From Bradyrhizobium sp. SRS-191 (GTDB lineage Bacteria > Pseudomonadota > Alphaproteobacteria > Rhizobiales > Xanthobacteraceae): DNA of 64,000 nt. Position numbers and translations under genes: made by a program. This document shows positions 8,355 through 17,902 of the stretch, one piece after another. Position 1 is the stretch's first letter. Each line of letters opens with the position of its first letter. The stretch spans positions 1 to 64,000 of the forward strand of contig NZ_JANBVS010000019.1 in assembly GCF_024586915.1 (NCBI RefSeq). Direction: 5' to 3'. Under the pieces are notes generated by a model, which saw nothing but the letters and a program-made list of their open reading frames with translations, was not told where the DNA came from and did no database searches.

Positions 8355-9317
8355 ATGAGCGCCTGGTATTGTCTCCTTCCGTTGATCGGATCCTTGTCCG
8401 CGGCCTGTCAGGCCCCAGGGCCGCCCGACGTTCCGGCGCGATACGGGCTCGCGCAGACCACCGAGAACCGGGAGATCATCGAGCGCGCGATTGTGCTGGT
8501 GAACGAGGTGCTCCCACGGGACATGCCGCTGCGGCTCCGTCCCACGTGGCCGCAATCCGGCTTCTATCCGACTCTCTATTTCGAAGAGAAGCGCAACACC
8601 GCCTTCGCGATGGAAGACGTCATCGACAGGGAATTCGACAACGGATGGCGGTTTCGTAACGCGGACGAGATACCCGTCTTCATCGTCGATGCGACATCGC
8701 TGGGACAGGTCGAGACCGCATTCGTGCCGGAGGGGGCGCGCACGATATTCATCAGCGGCCGCAATCTCGAGCGGCAGTTCGACACCTTCTACCTACGCGG
8801 AGAGAAGGCGTGGGAACAGTACAGTTCGTTCGAAAAGTCATTGGTGACGGCTGTCATTCTCCTTCACGAACTCGGACATGTACATTTCGACGATGCGGGC
8901 AGCTACGGTCATTCGGCACGACTTGCACTCGAAGACCTCACCAAGCCGAGTTCCACCATCGCGAACAAGGAGGTGCGCGCAGACAGGTTCGCGTCCGAGA
9001 TCATTTCGGACGCTTGGAATGCAGACGAGATGAAGGGACGGTTTTCTGGAGCGATGGGACGCTCCAGCATCGCGAGCAATCTCTATCGGGTGGTCGCGAT
9101 CGCCTCGAACACAAACGACCTCGTCGAGGATCCGACGGGCGCATTTGACAAGGTCGAAAAGCTAGGACTGTTCCGGGCTTCGGGCTACTCGCATCTGAAC
9201 CTTTATCTCCGCCTTCTCGTGATCCTGTATCAGCTGGAGCCCACCGACGAGCGGTTGAAGCTCCTGCAGCGCATCGACCAAGCATTCGCCCACGCTTCCG
9301 CTTCCGGACCGCATTGA
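8355..9317 (+). CDS. Second exported HELGH metalloprotease-like protein
   Basis: About 320 residues, a paralogue of the preceding gene. It has an N-terminal signal-like segment (WYCLLPLIGSLSAAC), the shared ARYGL motif, HELGH at residues 171-175, EVRADRFASEI as probable third ligand, and a GYSHLNL motif near the C-terminus. The pair therefore looks like an internal duplication within one cassette. The frame is open from 8277, but that would overlap the upstream gene. ATG 8355 starts directly before the signal segment and is preferred. The substrate is unknown. Confidence 0.7.
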   Translation: MSAWYCLLPLIGSLSAACQAPGPPDVPARYGLAQTTENREIIERAIVLVNEVLPRDMPLRLRPTWPQSGFYPTLYFEEKRNTAFAMEDVIDREFDNGWRFRNADEIPVFIVDATSLGQVETAFVPEGARTIFISGRNLERQFDTFYLRGEKAWEQYSSFEKSLVTAVILLHELGHVHFDDAGSYGHSARLALEDLTKPSSTIANKEVRADRFASEIISDAWNADEMKGRFSGAMGRSSIASNLYRVVAIASNTNDLVEDPTGAFDKVEKLGLFRASGYSHLNLYLRLLVILYQLEPTDERLKLLQRIDQAFAHASASGPH

Positions 9318-9558
9318 CGGACGGGTCGGTCCTCCCCGACATACACCTATCTGGGTGGTTGACTGCCCCCGTAATTGCCACCATTTGGTCGAACATGGGG
9401 CAGTCGCTTTCAAGAAATGAAACGGCTTATCTCGCATCCGCGAAACGAAAGCGTCGCGGAACGGCCGGGTGTTGCCGCCATCCCTCCTTCGATCGCACGC
9501 CCGCGAAGTCCGCCGCGACCTCCAGTCGCATCTCCCGTCGATCGGAGAAACGGACGGC

Positions 9559-10947
9559 ATGAGCGATCTGTTCGGTTGCGTTCCCCCGGAAGCTTTCAAG
9601 ATTTTCACCGGCCGCCACGCCCTGGCGGCAGAATCTGCTCTGCTACGTCTGTGTGCCACCCATTTCGGCGAGATGGCTCTGGAAAACCCCGAGCGCGATC
9701 AGGTCAAGAACTCGATCGCAGCAGCGATCGAGGGCATGCCGGCGCCTCCGGTGGCCAGCGGCGAGAACGATGGCGACGAGCCGGAGGCTGCGTCGTCGGA
9801 CTACCTTTATCTGAAGATGCGGGAGGGCGGCTGGCTGGTTGAGGAGTCGGACCGCTGGCTGATCCGGGTGACGATGCCGGAGGGGTATCGGCGACTGATG
9901 ACGGTCCTTCGCGATCTGAAAGAGAACGTTGCGAAGAGCTTCACCGGACTGGTGTCCCAAGTCTCTTCCCTGATCGGCGCGGCCGCCGAAGATCCGATGA
10001 TGCATGCCACCAACATCGACGCGGCGTGGCAGACGGCGGTCGGCTTCCGGCGCCATATGGCCGGCATCGACGCAGCGCTGCTGTCGGTGACGCGCAGGCT
10101 GAACTCGGCCGAAGGAATGGACGATTCCGTCGACGTGTTCTTCGCGGAATTCGTCAACAGGATCCTGATCCGCGACTGGACCAAGATCCTGTCGCAAAAC
10201 AATCCGTGGCGATCCCGCCACCATGTCACCCGCGCCGTGCGCGAGATACTCGGCTCGTCAACGGCGATTGGGCAGGCGATGGCCGCCTATGTCGAGGCGG
10301 GACATGCCGCCACGGAGAGCGAGGCCGAGGCTCTGATCCGCAGAAGGCTCGCCGAGATATCGACCTCGTTCGACGACATCGAGCGTCTGCGCGTCCGCAT
10401 CGATCAGGGGCAGGTCGGCATCGAAGGACGCATCCGGGATATCCTCAGGTTCATCGGCCGCAATCCGGCGACCATACGCGAGCGCGTCGAGTCGTGCCTG
10501 GAGGAACTGGCCCATCTCGATGATCATGTCGAGCTGCCTTGCGTCCTGCCACTTCTGAACTCCCTTGAGCCGGTGGGCGAATCCCGCTTCCCTGAGGCCC
10601 GGGAGCCCCTGCCTCCGCCAGAGCCCCGCGTCCTCCGCCGGCCACCCGAAGATCCCTACCGGAAGCGGTTCATCAAGGATTGCCGCGCGTTCGATCTCGC
10701 ATCCGAACCGACCACCGGACACGCGCTCGCCTACCTGAGCTCGACGGGCGGCGGAGACGCGGTCGCGCTCGCACCGGCGAACGCCAAGGACTGGTTCACC
10801 TGGCGGTACATCGCCCTTCTCGCGCTTACCGGCCGCGGTCGTCGCATTAAGGGTTGGCTTCTCGAGCCGGCCGGCGGCGTCGCCGTATGCCGATACGGCG
10901 AACTTCCTAACTTCACCGCCACCAGAATCACGGAGGCTGAGCGATGA
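9559..10947 (+). CDS. jetA: Wadjet system protein JetA
   Basis: About 462 residues, first gene of a jetABCD operon. JetA is the kleisin-like, MukF-related subunit of the Wadjet SMC complex, which detects and cleaves small circular DNA. The N-terminus (LFGCVPPEAFKIFTGRHALAAE...ALLRL) fits the JetA-type winged-helix start, and the middle is helical. The C-terminal 100 residues (from YRKRFIKDCRAF) form a separate small domain. ATG 9559 was chosen over the open 9469 start because the family-like sequence begins there. It overlaps jetB by 4 bp. Assignment rests mainly on context with jetB, jetC and jetD. Confidence 0.8.
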   Translation: MSDLFGCVPPEAFKIFTGRHALAAESALLRLCATHFGEMALENPERDQVKNSIAAAIEGMPAPPVASGENDGDEPEAASSDYLYLKMREGGWLVEESDRWLIRVTMPEGYRRLMTVLRDLKENVAKSFTGLVSQVSSLIGAAAEDPMMHATNIDAAWQTAVGFRRHMAGIDAALLSVTRRLNSAEGMDDSVDVFFAEFVNRILIRDWTKILSQNNPWRSRHHVTRAVREILGSSTAIGQAMAAYVEAGHAATESEAEALIRRRLAEISTSFDDIERLRVRIDQGQVGIEGRIRDILRFIGRNPATIRERVESCLEELAHLDDHVELPCVLPLLNSLEPVGESRFPEAREPLPPPEPRVLRRPPEDPYRKRFIKDCRAFDLASEPTTGHALAYLSSTGGGDAVALAPANAKDWFTWRYIALLALTGRGRRIKGWLLEPAGGVAVCRYGELPNFTATRITEAER

Positions 10948-11633
10948 ACGCGCTGTCGGGATTGCAGGAATACGAGGAAGTGCTCGCCAGAACGCGCTAT
11001 CCGAAGGTCGCCCTCCAGCGGGCCTTCCGCATGCTGATGCAGCGGCAGTTCATCTTCGGCAATGACTTCGGCTCTAAGGACATCTACGAGCTTCTGAACG
11101 ACGATCAGGTCCGGCCCTTCGCCGAGCGGCTGTTCGACGTGTTCGGTTGGCGACTCCAGTTCAACACTTCGGGCAACATCCGGATGGTCTGCCTGATGCC
11201 GCCGATCGCGGAGGCGCCCGACACGCCGCGCGACAAGCGGGAGGCTCACCAGGCACCTGCGTTGCGCGTCGATGAGGCCATCGCGATCCTGCTGTTGCGT
11301 GCGTATTACGACAAGGCGATCCAAAGCACCGGACTCGTGAACGGCCATGCCGAGTGGCACACCGATGGCCTGTACGACCTTTGGAAGGAGAAGACCAGGA
11401 AGGAACCACCCGGCAAGGTCAGGACGCTCGACATCCTCCGGTTCCTTAAGAACCACGGACTCATCCAGGCATCGCTGCCACCGACCTTCCACGAGGGAAT
11501 GCCGTTCACCGTGCGACCGTCGATCAGTCTCGTCGCCGTTTCTGAGCCGCTCGCAGCGCTGAAGCGCTATGCCCGCGAAGCTCGCCCCGATTCCGATTCC
11601 GACAATACCGATCCGAGGAAGGTCGAGGCATGA
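10944..11633 (+). CDS. jetB: Wadjet system protein JetB
   Basis: A 229-residue MukE-like partner. In Wadjet, JetB binds JetA and bridges the SMC heads. Two winged-helix-like halves can be seen: residues about 20-85 (ALQRAFRMLMQRQFIFGNDFG, YELL) and about 150-200 (TLDILRFLKNHGLIQ). ATGA overlaps link it to both jetA and jetC, typical for subunits made in fixed ratio. The acidic tail (PDSDSDNTDPRK) is disordered. Sequence identity to known JetB proteins cannot be judged by eye, so the call leans on operon position and size. Confidence 0.78.
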   Translation: MNALSGLQEYEEVLARTRYPKVALQRAFRMLMQRQFIFGNDFGSKDIYELLNDDQVRPFAERLFDVFGWRLQFNTSGNIRMVCLMPPIAEAPDTPRDKREAHQAPALRVDEAIAILLLRAYYDKAIQSTGLVNGHAEWHTDGLYDLWKEKTRKEPPGKVRTLDILRFLKNHGLIQASLPPTFHEGMPFTVRPSISLVAVSEPLAALKRYAREARPDSDSDNTDPRKVEA

Positions 11634-14600
11634 GCGCGACGCATTTCGGGACGCCGCAGATCGTCCGCCTTTCACTCATCGACTTCTACCTGATCGAACG
11701 TGAGGACATCGAGCTCTCCGGCAACACCGTGTTCCTGGGGCCGAACCGGAGCGGCAAGAGCTCGTGCATCGACGCGATCCAGACGGGACTGACTGGCGGT
11801 GCCGGCGACCTCGTCGTCTACAACGCGGCGGCCGTCCGCCAGAACCGGCCGGACGCGCATAGATCGCTTCAGGAATACTGCCTCGGCGTCGTACGGCACG
11901 ACGAGAACGAGAAGGCCAAGGTCGTGCGCAAGAGTTCGCAGACATGGATTGGCCTGTCCTTCCGGACCCGCGAGAGCGGAGAAGTCGCGGGCGTCGTGCA
12001 CGTCGTGGCGCACGAACACCGCGAGCGGCCCAACACGCGCTTCATGATCGTGACCGGCGGCGGCGTGACCACGGCCGATCTTGTATTCGCGACCGAAGAA
12101 GGCGACATGGCGAAAGGCTTCGACCAGGCTGTCGACGGCCTGCGCGCGAGCGGCCGAAAGGTCGAGGAATGCGACAGCGCCTCGGACTACTCGACCTACC
12201 TGCTCAACTTGCTCACCTACGGTTCATGGCACGCGGACGCGCATTCCTATTACAAGGCGGTCAAGCGCGCCCTGGTTTTCCAGCCCGTCGGCGACATCAC
12301 CGCCTTCATGCGCACCCATGTCCTCGAAACCGAGATCATCGACATCGGACGGATGCGCGAACGTCTGGCGTTCTATCGCGAGATAGTACGCACCATCGAC
12401 AGCATCAATCGGCAGATCAACTCGCTAGGAATCGTCGTCGGTCACTATTCGAAGGCCGCCGAGGACGACCGCGAGGCCCGCGGCCGCGTGGCGGCGGCGA
12501 CGGAGGCCGCCGTGAACCAACGCCAGTCCGAGATCGACGCCATTGAGGAGAAACTGGTCGGGCTGCGGGCTACGGTCGACGTCGCCGTGGAAGACGAGAA
12601 GAAAGCGGACGAGCGAAAGAAAGAAGCCGCCCGGCGCGTCGAGGAGGCGCGCAACTCCGGCGGCACCCAAGCGCTGGAAACCAGCATCCGACATGCCGAG
12701 CGTGACCTTTCCGGCGAAGAGTCGAAGATGCGTGACGTGCGAAGGGAGCTCAAGCGCCGCGCAGAAGCGATCGACGCGATCCGCACGGCGGTGGGCTATA
12801 TGAAGGACGCCGAGAGTCGCAACGTCCGACGCGTCGCGGATGCGGGCGCCGACTTCCGCCGGGCTCAGGACGACGTCGAGATCGAATCGATGGCTTCCGA
12901 CGCCGAACTATTGCAACGCGTCGTCGACGAGGTCGGAGCGAACGCGGTCCGCGAGCTCAACCGTGCCCACAGCGCCGCGGCGGCCCGCGAGGATCGAATC
13001 AACCGGGTACGCGATGAACTGATACGGAGGGCACGCTCGGAAGCCATCGACAAGGCCGACTTGCGACAGGAGGCGAAGAATCTCCGCGAAGATCTCGCCG
13101 ACGCCAAAATCGTCGCGACGCCGCTCTGCGATCTGATCGAAATCAAGGAAGACAAAGAAGACTGGCGGCAGGCGGTTGAATCCGTCCTCGACAACGCGCG
13201 CGAAGCCATGATCCTGCAGAACGCCGCCCAGTACATCGATGCGGTCCGGGTGCAAAGGCGTTCGACCCGCAGCGACGGCGGCGAGATCGTCAAGCCTTCG
13301 GTACTGACCGCGGTCGCACAAGCGCCGGCTGCGGACTCGTTGGCCGCCGTCGTCGAGGCCGAGAACGCCACCGCGGGCGCGTACATCAACGCCCTGTTGG
13401 GACGTATCAAGCGCGTGCGAACCGAGGCCGAGATCGAGCGAGAGCCGAACGCCGTAACCGTCGATCTCATGCGCGCCACCCGTTTTTCGTCCTACAAGAT
13501 GCGGCCGCCACGCTATCTGCTAGTCGGACGCCGGGGCCGTGCTCAGGCGGCTCAGAACGCGGTGGCCGAGCTTCAGCGCTTGCACGGGGAATTGAAGGAG
13601 GCCGAGACCGAAAGACGAATCCTCGAAACCGCCAAGGACGCCTATCGGACACTTACCGGGCAATCAAGTAGTTCGCAGACTACGCTGGGTTCGGTCGTCG
13701 ACGACCTGCGGCGCGCCAAGATGGCAGTAGAGGATACCCGTAGCAGGCTGCAGAACCTGCGTGGACAACGCGACCCCGAGAAGGAACAGCAGATACGCGA
13801 GCTCGAAGCCGAACAGACGAAAGTAGAAAAGCATTGGTCTGCCGCTCTCCAAGCCGCCACCGATGCGCGCGATGCGGTCACGCGCACGGAAGTGGAGTTG
13901 GAGGTCGCGGGTAAACAATTCGCCGCTGCCGTTCTCGATCGCGACGCAAAGGCGTTGGACCAATACGATGCTGCGCAGGTAGTCCGACGTCGCGTTCTCG
14001 GTATTCTGACTGAAGCCAAGGACTTCTGGCGCGAGCACAAGCAAACGCTCGAGACGGCCGAGACCCGCGCCGAGGAGAGCCGCGCCGGGGTCGCGCGCGG
14101 GCACGAAGCGTGGGGCCAGCACAGTGCCGACTTCCCGGAGGTGCCGATGCCGGTGCTCAGCGTAGAAGCTTGGCGTGAGCGGCTCGGCGAGGCGCGGGCG
14201 ATGCGCGATCTGCTACAGAACTCGACGTTGCTCGACAAGACCGCGGAAGCGGAAGAAGCGGGCCGTCAGCTCTCCGATGCGTTCCGCAACGAGTTCGTCA
14301 GCCTGCTCGTCCATGCGTTCTCGAAGATCCGCGACACACGCGATGACCTCAACCGCGAGATGGAACGGCATGAGTTCTACGGTGAGAAGTACGTGTTCAG
14401 GATGAACCATGTCGAAAAGTTCGGAGCGATCGTCGATCTGGTCGACCGCGCAACGGAGGATCCGAATTGGGCGATGCCCGCCCTCCTTGCGCTCGACGCC
14501 GACACCGAGCAGGCGCGCGCGGTCCGCTCCATAGCCGACATGATCGAGAGCGACGACCAGAGCGCGCTGAACGATCTGCGCGACCCGAAGGCATACTGGA

Positions 14601-15085
14601 CGTTCGACGTGCTGGTGAAGGACGCCGGCACCGGCGAGGTCGTCTCGACGCTGCGCCAGCGCATGAAGAAGGGTTCGATCGGAGAAGGCGTGGTTCCGCA
14701 GTACATTGCGATGGCAGCCGCGGTGTCGGCCAAATCGTCGTCGCCGGACCGCAGGAACGGGTCGCTCGGCATCATCCTGTTGGACGACGCGCTCGACGGA
14801 CTAGACACCGAGCACACGGTGAAGATGCTGAAGTTCATGAGCGACACCAATCTGCAGATCGTCGCCGCGGCTCCCGACACGAAGTCCCGCGTGCTCGCGC
14901 ACGGGATGGAGACGTTCATCAACGTCGCACGGGACGAAGAGTACATCCACATAGTTCCTGAAAAGGTCTCCGACGCCCTGCGCGACGATCTCGCCAACGA
15001 AGACCCGCGCGTCAAGGGATACGACGCATACCGCGAACGTACCGTATCCGCGGACGAGGCGGCCTCGCTCGAGGCCGCGCAATGA
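11630..15085 (+). CDS. jetC: Wadjet SMC-like ATPase JetC
   Basis: A 1151-residue SMC/MukB-like ATPase, the motor of the Wadjet complex that loop-extrudes DNA before cleavage. Walker A is GPNRSGKSS at residues 37-45. A long coiled coil runs from about 270 to 510, a hinge-like globular region lies at about 510-660 (CDLIEIKEDKEDWRQAVESV onward), and a second coiled coil spans about 680-900. Walker B is IILLDDALDGLD with the D-D pair at 1052-1053, where SMC ATPases usually have D-E. It overlaps jetB and jetD by 4 bp each. The subtype cannot be settled by reading. Confidence 0.88.
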   Translation: MSATHFGTPQIVRLSLIDFYLIEREDIELSGNTVFLGPNRSGKSSCIDAIQTGLTGGAGDLVVYNAAAVRQNRPDAHRSLQEYCLGVVRHDENEKAKVVRKSSQTWIGLSFRTRESGEVAGVVHVVAHEHRERPNTRFMIVTGGGVTTADLVFATEEGDMAKGFDQAVDGLRASGRKVEECDSASDYSTYLLNLLTYGSWHADAHSYYKAVKRALVFQPVGDITAFMRTHVLETEIIDIGRMRERLAFYREIVRTIDSINRQINSLGIVVGHYSKAAEDDREARGRVAAATEAAVNQRQSEIDAIEEKLVGLRATVDVAVEDEKKADERKKEAARRVEEARNSGGTQALETSIRHAERDLSGEESKMRDVRRELKRRAEAIDAIRTAVGYMKDAESRNVRRVADAGADFRRAQDDVEIESMASDAELLQRVVDEVGANAVRELNRAHSAAAAREDRINRVRDELIRRARSEAIDKADLRQEAKNLREDLADAKIVATPLCDLIEIKEDKEDWRQAVESVLDNAREAMILQNAAQYIDAVRVQRRSTRSDGGEIVKPSVLTAVAQAPAADSLAAVVEAENATAGAYINALLGRIKRVRTEAEIEREPNAVTVDLMRATRFSSYKMRPPRYLLVGRRGRAQAAQNAVAELQRLHGELKEAETERRILETAKDAYRTLTGQSSSSQTTLGSVVDDLRRAKMAVEDTRSRLQNLRGQRDPEKEQQIRELEAEQTKVEKHWSAALQAATDARDAVTRTEVELEVAGKQFAAAVLDRDAKALDQYDAAQVVRRRVLGILTEAKDFWREHKQTLETAETRAEESRAGVARGHEAWGQHSADFPEVPMPVLSVEAWRERLGEARAMRDLLQNSTLLDKTAEAEEAGRQLSDAFRNEFVSLLVHAFSKIRDTRDDLNREMERHEFYGEKYVFRMNHVEKFGAIVDLVDRATEDPNWAMPALLALDADTEQARAVRSIADMIESDDQSALNDLRDPKAYWTFDVLVKDAGTGEVVSTLRQRMKKGSIGEGVVPQYIAMAAAVSAKSSSPDRRNGSLGIILLDDALDGLDTEHTVKMLKFMSDTNLQIVAAAPDTKSRVLAHGMETFINVARDEEYIHIVPEKVSDALRDDLANEDPRVKGYDAYRERTVSADEAASLEAAQ

Positions 15086-16263
15086 CGATTTCCGGCGGCG
15101 AGTCTGCGCGCAAGGTGCTCGTCAAGCTGCTGGAATCAGCGGACCGCAACGCGAAGGCAACCCGCACGTTGTCGGTCGCCGCAGGATCTCCGAAGGATCC
15201 CTCTCCCGCCTCGCAGCGGGCCTGGAGGGAAAGGCTGGAAGGAGCCGAGCGAGCCGGGGCGGTTGCGCTCGCCCGCGGAGCCGGAAACCGGCGCGAAGTC
15301 ATCGAGCGCGTGCGTCTCGTCGACGCCGACCTTCTGGCGCGCGAGCTTGGCATCACGCGGGCCGGCGCGCGCGCAGCGGCCGCGATCGCCGCTGCACGCG
15401 GGGCGGCGGCCTGCCGCGACGGTCTCGATCAGGCTATCGAGGACGCCGGCACCAAATGGGCCAAGGGCGCTGATTGGTACCGCCTTCCGCCGGATCCAGA
15501 GCTCGTCCGCAACGTGTTCGCCGCCGCCGCCGGCTTGCTTGACATCGCCTTCGGTACGCATTTTCGCACCGCTTCCGTCCAGACATCCGGGTCCTCTAAA
15601 TTCTTGGAGCGCCACGGCGCGGCGGTCTGCGCCATTCTGCGTGGCGCACTGGCTCTTCCCGACGACACCAGACAGGACGAGATCTGGGAGACGCTGGGTC
15701 TCGTCAGGTTCGGGCATCCCGTCTGCCTACGTGCCCCGGTCCGCTTCGCCGATCCGGCGGGCATCCCGGTGTCCGGTCGCGCCGCCCCCTGGAGCGCCGT
15801 GAACCCCGACCTGATCGTTGGCTGCAATGCGGACGGAGACGCGCCCCAGTTCATCATGACGGTCGAGAACTGGACCAGCTTCAACGGCCAATGCCGAGAG
15901 ATCGGCCGCGGCGCCGTGATCTACACCCACGGCTTTCCGCCGCCGCCCGTCCGCAAGCTGGTCGGTCGGGTGGCAGCGCTATGGCCGAACGCCCCGATCT
16001 ACCATTGGGGAGACGTCGATGCTGGAGGTCTGCTGATAGCTGACTCGATACGTGAAGCCGCTGGCCGCACCGTCAGGCTGCACCTCATGTCACCCACGCT
16101 CGCTGAACGTCACGGTGCCAAACGCCGCCCCCTAACCCGGGTCGCCGGGATCGCCGCAAGAGACGACGACTTCGGCGAGCTCGCACGGTATCTTTCGGGC
16201 GATTCCTGCCGCACCTTCGAGCAGGAGATATTGAGACCCGTGGACCCCCTGGAGGCGGCGTAG
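15082..16263 (+). CDS. jetD: Wadjet nuclease subunit JetD
   Basis: A 393-residue protein related to the topoisomerase VI A subunit/Toprim fold. JetD cleaves the DNA trapped by JetABC. Toprim-type acidic residues are visible: Glu 262 in TVENWTSFN, and HWGDVDAGG with Asp 311 and Asp 313. These are the expected metal ligands. The N-terminal 200 residues are a helical/winged-helix region. The stop TAG overlaps the GTG of a fifth gene by one base. With jetA, jetB and jetC this makes a complete four-gene Wadjet set with intact catalytic motifs. Confidence 0.85.
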   Translation: MTISGGESARKVLVKLLESADRNAKATRTLSVAAGSPKDPSPASQRAWRERLEGAERAGAVALARGAGNRREVIERVRLVDADLLARELGITRAGARAAAAIAAARGAAACRDGLDQAIEDAGTKWAKGADWYRLPPDPELVRNVFAAAAGLLDIAFGTHFRTASVQTSGSSKFLERHGAAVCAILRGALALPDDTRQDEIWETLGLVRFGHPVCLRAPVRFADPAGIPVSGRAAPWSAVNPDLIVGCNADGDAPQFIMTVENWTSFNGQCREIGRGAVIYTHGFPPPPVRKLVGRVAALWPNAPIYHWGDVDAGGLLIADSIREAAGRTVRLHLMSPTLAERHGAKRRPLTRVAGIAARDDDFGELARYLSGDSCRTFEQEILRPVDPLEAA

Positions 16264-16751
16264 TGAGCAGACAATTCACCGACGGAGAGATCGTCGCCGC
16301 GATCAAGTCGCTCGCCGCCGAGGGGCAGGCTCTGACACGCGCGTCGGTCCGCGACCGTCTCGGCGGCGGCGGTTCGACCCGGATCTCCGCGCTCCTCAAA
16401 GAGCATTCTGACGGACAACAGGCAGGAGTGCCACAACAGTCCGGACCGACCGTGGTCCGAAGTTCACGGTCCGGACCGCAGAAGTCCGGACTGGCCTCCG
16501 GCCGGGGCGTGCCGCCCGCCGCGCCAGCAAAGCCAGCCGATCGGACCACGGCTTCGAACCCCGTCGCGGGCCAAGCCACGGACCCCGTGCCGGAAGGCGG
16601 GCTTCCCCAACTTCAGAGCGAGATACGGGTGCTCAAAATACTTCTGGAGGAGGAGCGGAGCGCCCGGCGCGAAGACGAGGCCCGACACCGCCGGACAGTC
16701 GAAGCCCTGCAGAACGAGATCATCATCGCCGGCCGCGGAGGGGCAAAGTAG
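16263..16751 (+). CDS. KfrA-like DNA-binding protein fused to the Wadjet operon
   Basis: A 162-residue protein. Residues about 7-46 match the KfrA N-terminal DNA-binding pattern: EIVAAIKSLAAEG, then VRDRLGGGGSTRISALL. KfrA-type proteins are plasmid-borne DNA binders with a helical N-terminus and a coiled-coil tail. The middle (50-115) is Pro/Ser/Gly-rich and probably disordered. Residues about 118-155 form a short coiled coil. The GTG start overlaps the jetD stop by one base, so it is very likely co-translated with the Wadjet genes. A regulatory, DNA-recognition or accessory role is inferred from that coupling only. Confidence 0.7.
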   Translation: MSRQFTDGEIVAAIKSLAAEGQALTRASVRDRLGGGGSTRISALLKEHSDGQQAGVPQQSGPTVVRSSRSGPQKSGLASGRGVPPAAPAKPADRTTASNPVAGQATDPVPEGGLPQLQSEIRVLKILLEEERSARREDEARHRRTVEALQNEIIIAGRGGAK

Positions 16752-16906
16752 CCGCGCCGTGCGGCCCGCGCCGCCGCGTGGCGCCCGCGCGACTTCGGTC
16801 TCCGGCGAGGTCGAAGGCGGCGCCTCTTACGGCTTATGTTCCTTACCCGGCACGGACTAAATGGACGGCATCAAGTCGTTGTCGCCAACCCGCTCTCGAG
16901 TGACTT

Positions 16907-17455
16907 TTAATTATCGTATGCTTTCAACTCGACCGTTGCGGACGACAGCCGGCGGTACAAATCACGTCTGCGGGCGAGCGGTAGCCAATCATACAGAAAT
17001 ATTTCAAGGGGCCGCCAATTCGCTACCCACCCGAGAATCAAGAAACTCTCCTCGACCAGGCGCCTGAACGGACTATCAATCAGATCCTTGCCAGCGAAAT
17101 GCGCCGAGACGAGACATATGATCAGAATCGTGATTCCGATCGCCAGGGACCGCCGACCGACACGGAACAGCTCCTTGATCTCGCGTTGAATGGTCAAGGC
17201 GTGCTCAGAAAAATAGCGATTGAACGCCTCGCTGAGCTCCGACGCCGCGCTTGTCTGGATCTCGGACTCAGGAGCATGAACTACAATTTTTATCGATCGA
17301 TCCCCGGGTAATTCGCGGGCCCAACCGACGATGAACTCTTCTGCTTCCTTGTCGAGATCGCGCTCCCGGAACGGGAATGGATCCAGTGTGTGAAACAGCT
17401 GCGCGACCCTATGGACACGCAATTCGATCAAATGGCCGCAGGCGCCGTCCGTCAT
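16907..17455 (-). CDS. Hypothetical protein with one or two membrane segments
   Basis: About 182 residues. The N-terminal half is soluble and acidic (FPFRERDLDKEAEEFIVGWA) and contains KIVVHAPE, which could be a small alpha/beta domain. A strong membrane segment follows at residues about 105-125 (SLAIGITILIICLVSAHFAG). A second, weaker hydrophobic segment (SFLILGWVANWRPLEIFLYDWLP) lies before a basic C-terminus. ATG 17455 is preferred to 17506, which adds a stretch without similarity to the rest. Transcribed toward the Wadjet operon. Family not recognised. Confidence 0.55.
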   Translation of the reverse strand: MTDGACGHLIELRVHRVAQLFHTLDPFPFRERDLDKEAEEFIVGWARELPGDRSIKIVVHAPESEIQTSAASELSEAFNRYFSEHALTIQREIKELFRVGRRSLAIGITILIICLVSAHFAGKDLIDSPFRRLVEESFLILGWVANWRPLEIFLYDWLPLARRRDLYRRLSSATVELKAYDN

Positions 17456-17506
17456 GCTCGATCCGGTTTGAGATCGCTTTAGCCAACTCAGGCGATCCGT
17501 TACCAC

Positions 17507-17902
17507 TCAAGCTGCCGCGGTTCTTGCGCTGGCTCAATATGCGGCCGCACTTGTGATGATACTGGCAAGTGCTCAAGCTTCTGCTCCTCTCCGCCCGCTC
17601 GCGATCCAGTGTTCCAGCCAGCTTGCCCATCGGAGTTGTCCTCGCGGTTCGCCGCGCTGCCAGATCTCCGCTTTATCAGTTGGTGAACAACATCCTCACG
17701 CACGTCTTGTTTTTTGTTCACGTCGTCTCGGGCTTGATCTTGGTTGCTTTCGCGGCAGCGGCTGGTGCACTTTACGGCTCATCCATCTGCTGAGAGCAAG
17801 ACCACTCCACGCAAGCCTTCCTCGATCGGCTTGCAGTTGCGACCATTTTTGCCCTGATCACGTGCGGGGTGCACGTGTCATTCCAAGCGAGGAGAACGTC
17901 GA
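17507..17902. other. Intergenic, no supported gene
   Basis: About 395 bp between divergent genes. A 74-codon plus-strand frame at 17569-17793 ends in a hydrophobic stretch but lacks a ribosome binding site or family match. The promoter of the following permease should lie here. The only structure seen is the palindrome at 17859-17877. Confidence 0.4.
17859..17877. promoter_or_regulatory. Palindrome before the permease gene, possible operator
   Basis: CACGTGC (17859-17865) and GCACGTG (17871-17877) are perfect inverted arms around a 5-base centre. It ends 25 bp before the permease ATG, just upstream of its GAGGAG ribosome binding site. It could be an operator or an RNA hairpin in the leader. 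Confidence 0.4.

Noticed and set aside
17569..17793. 74-codon frame with a hydrophobic end before the permease gene
   Set aside because: No ribosome site or relatives recognised; could not be told from chance.
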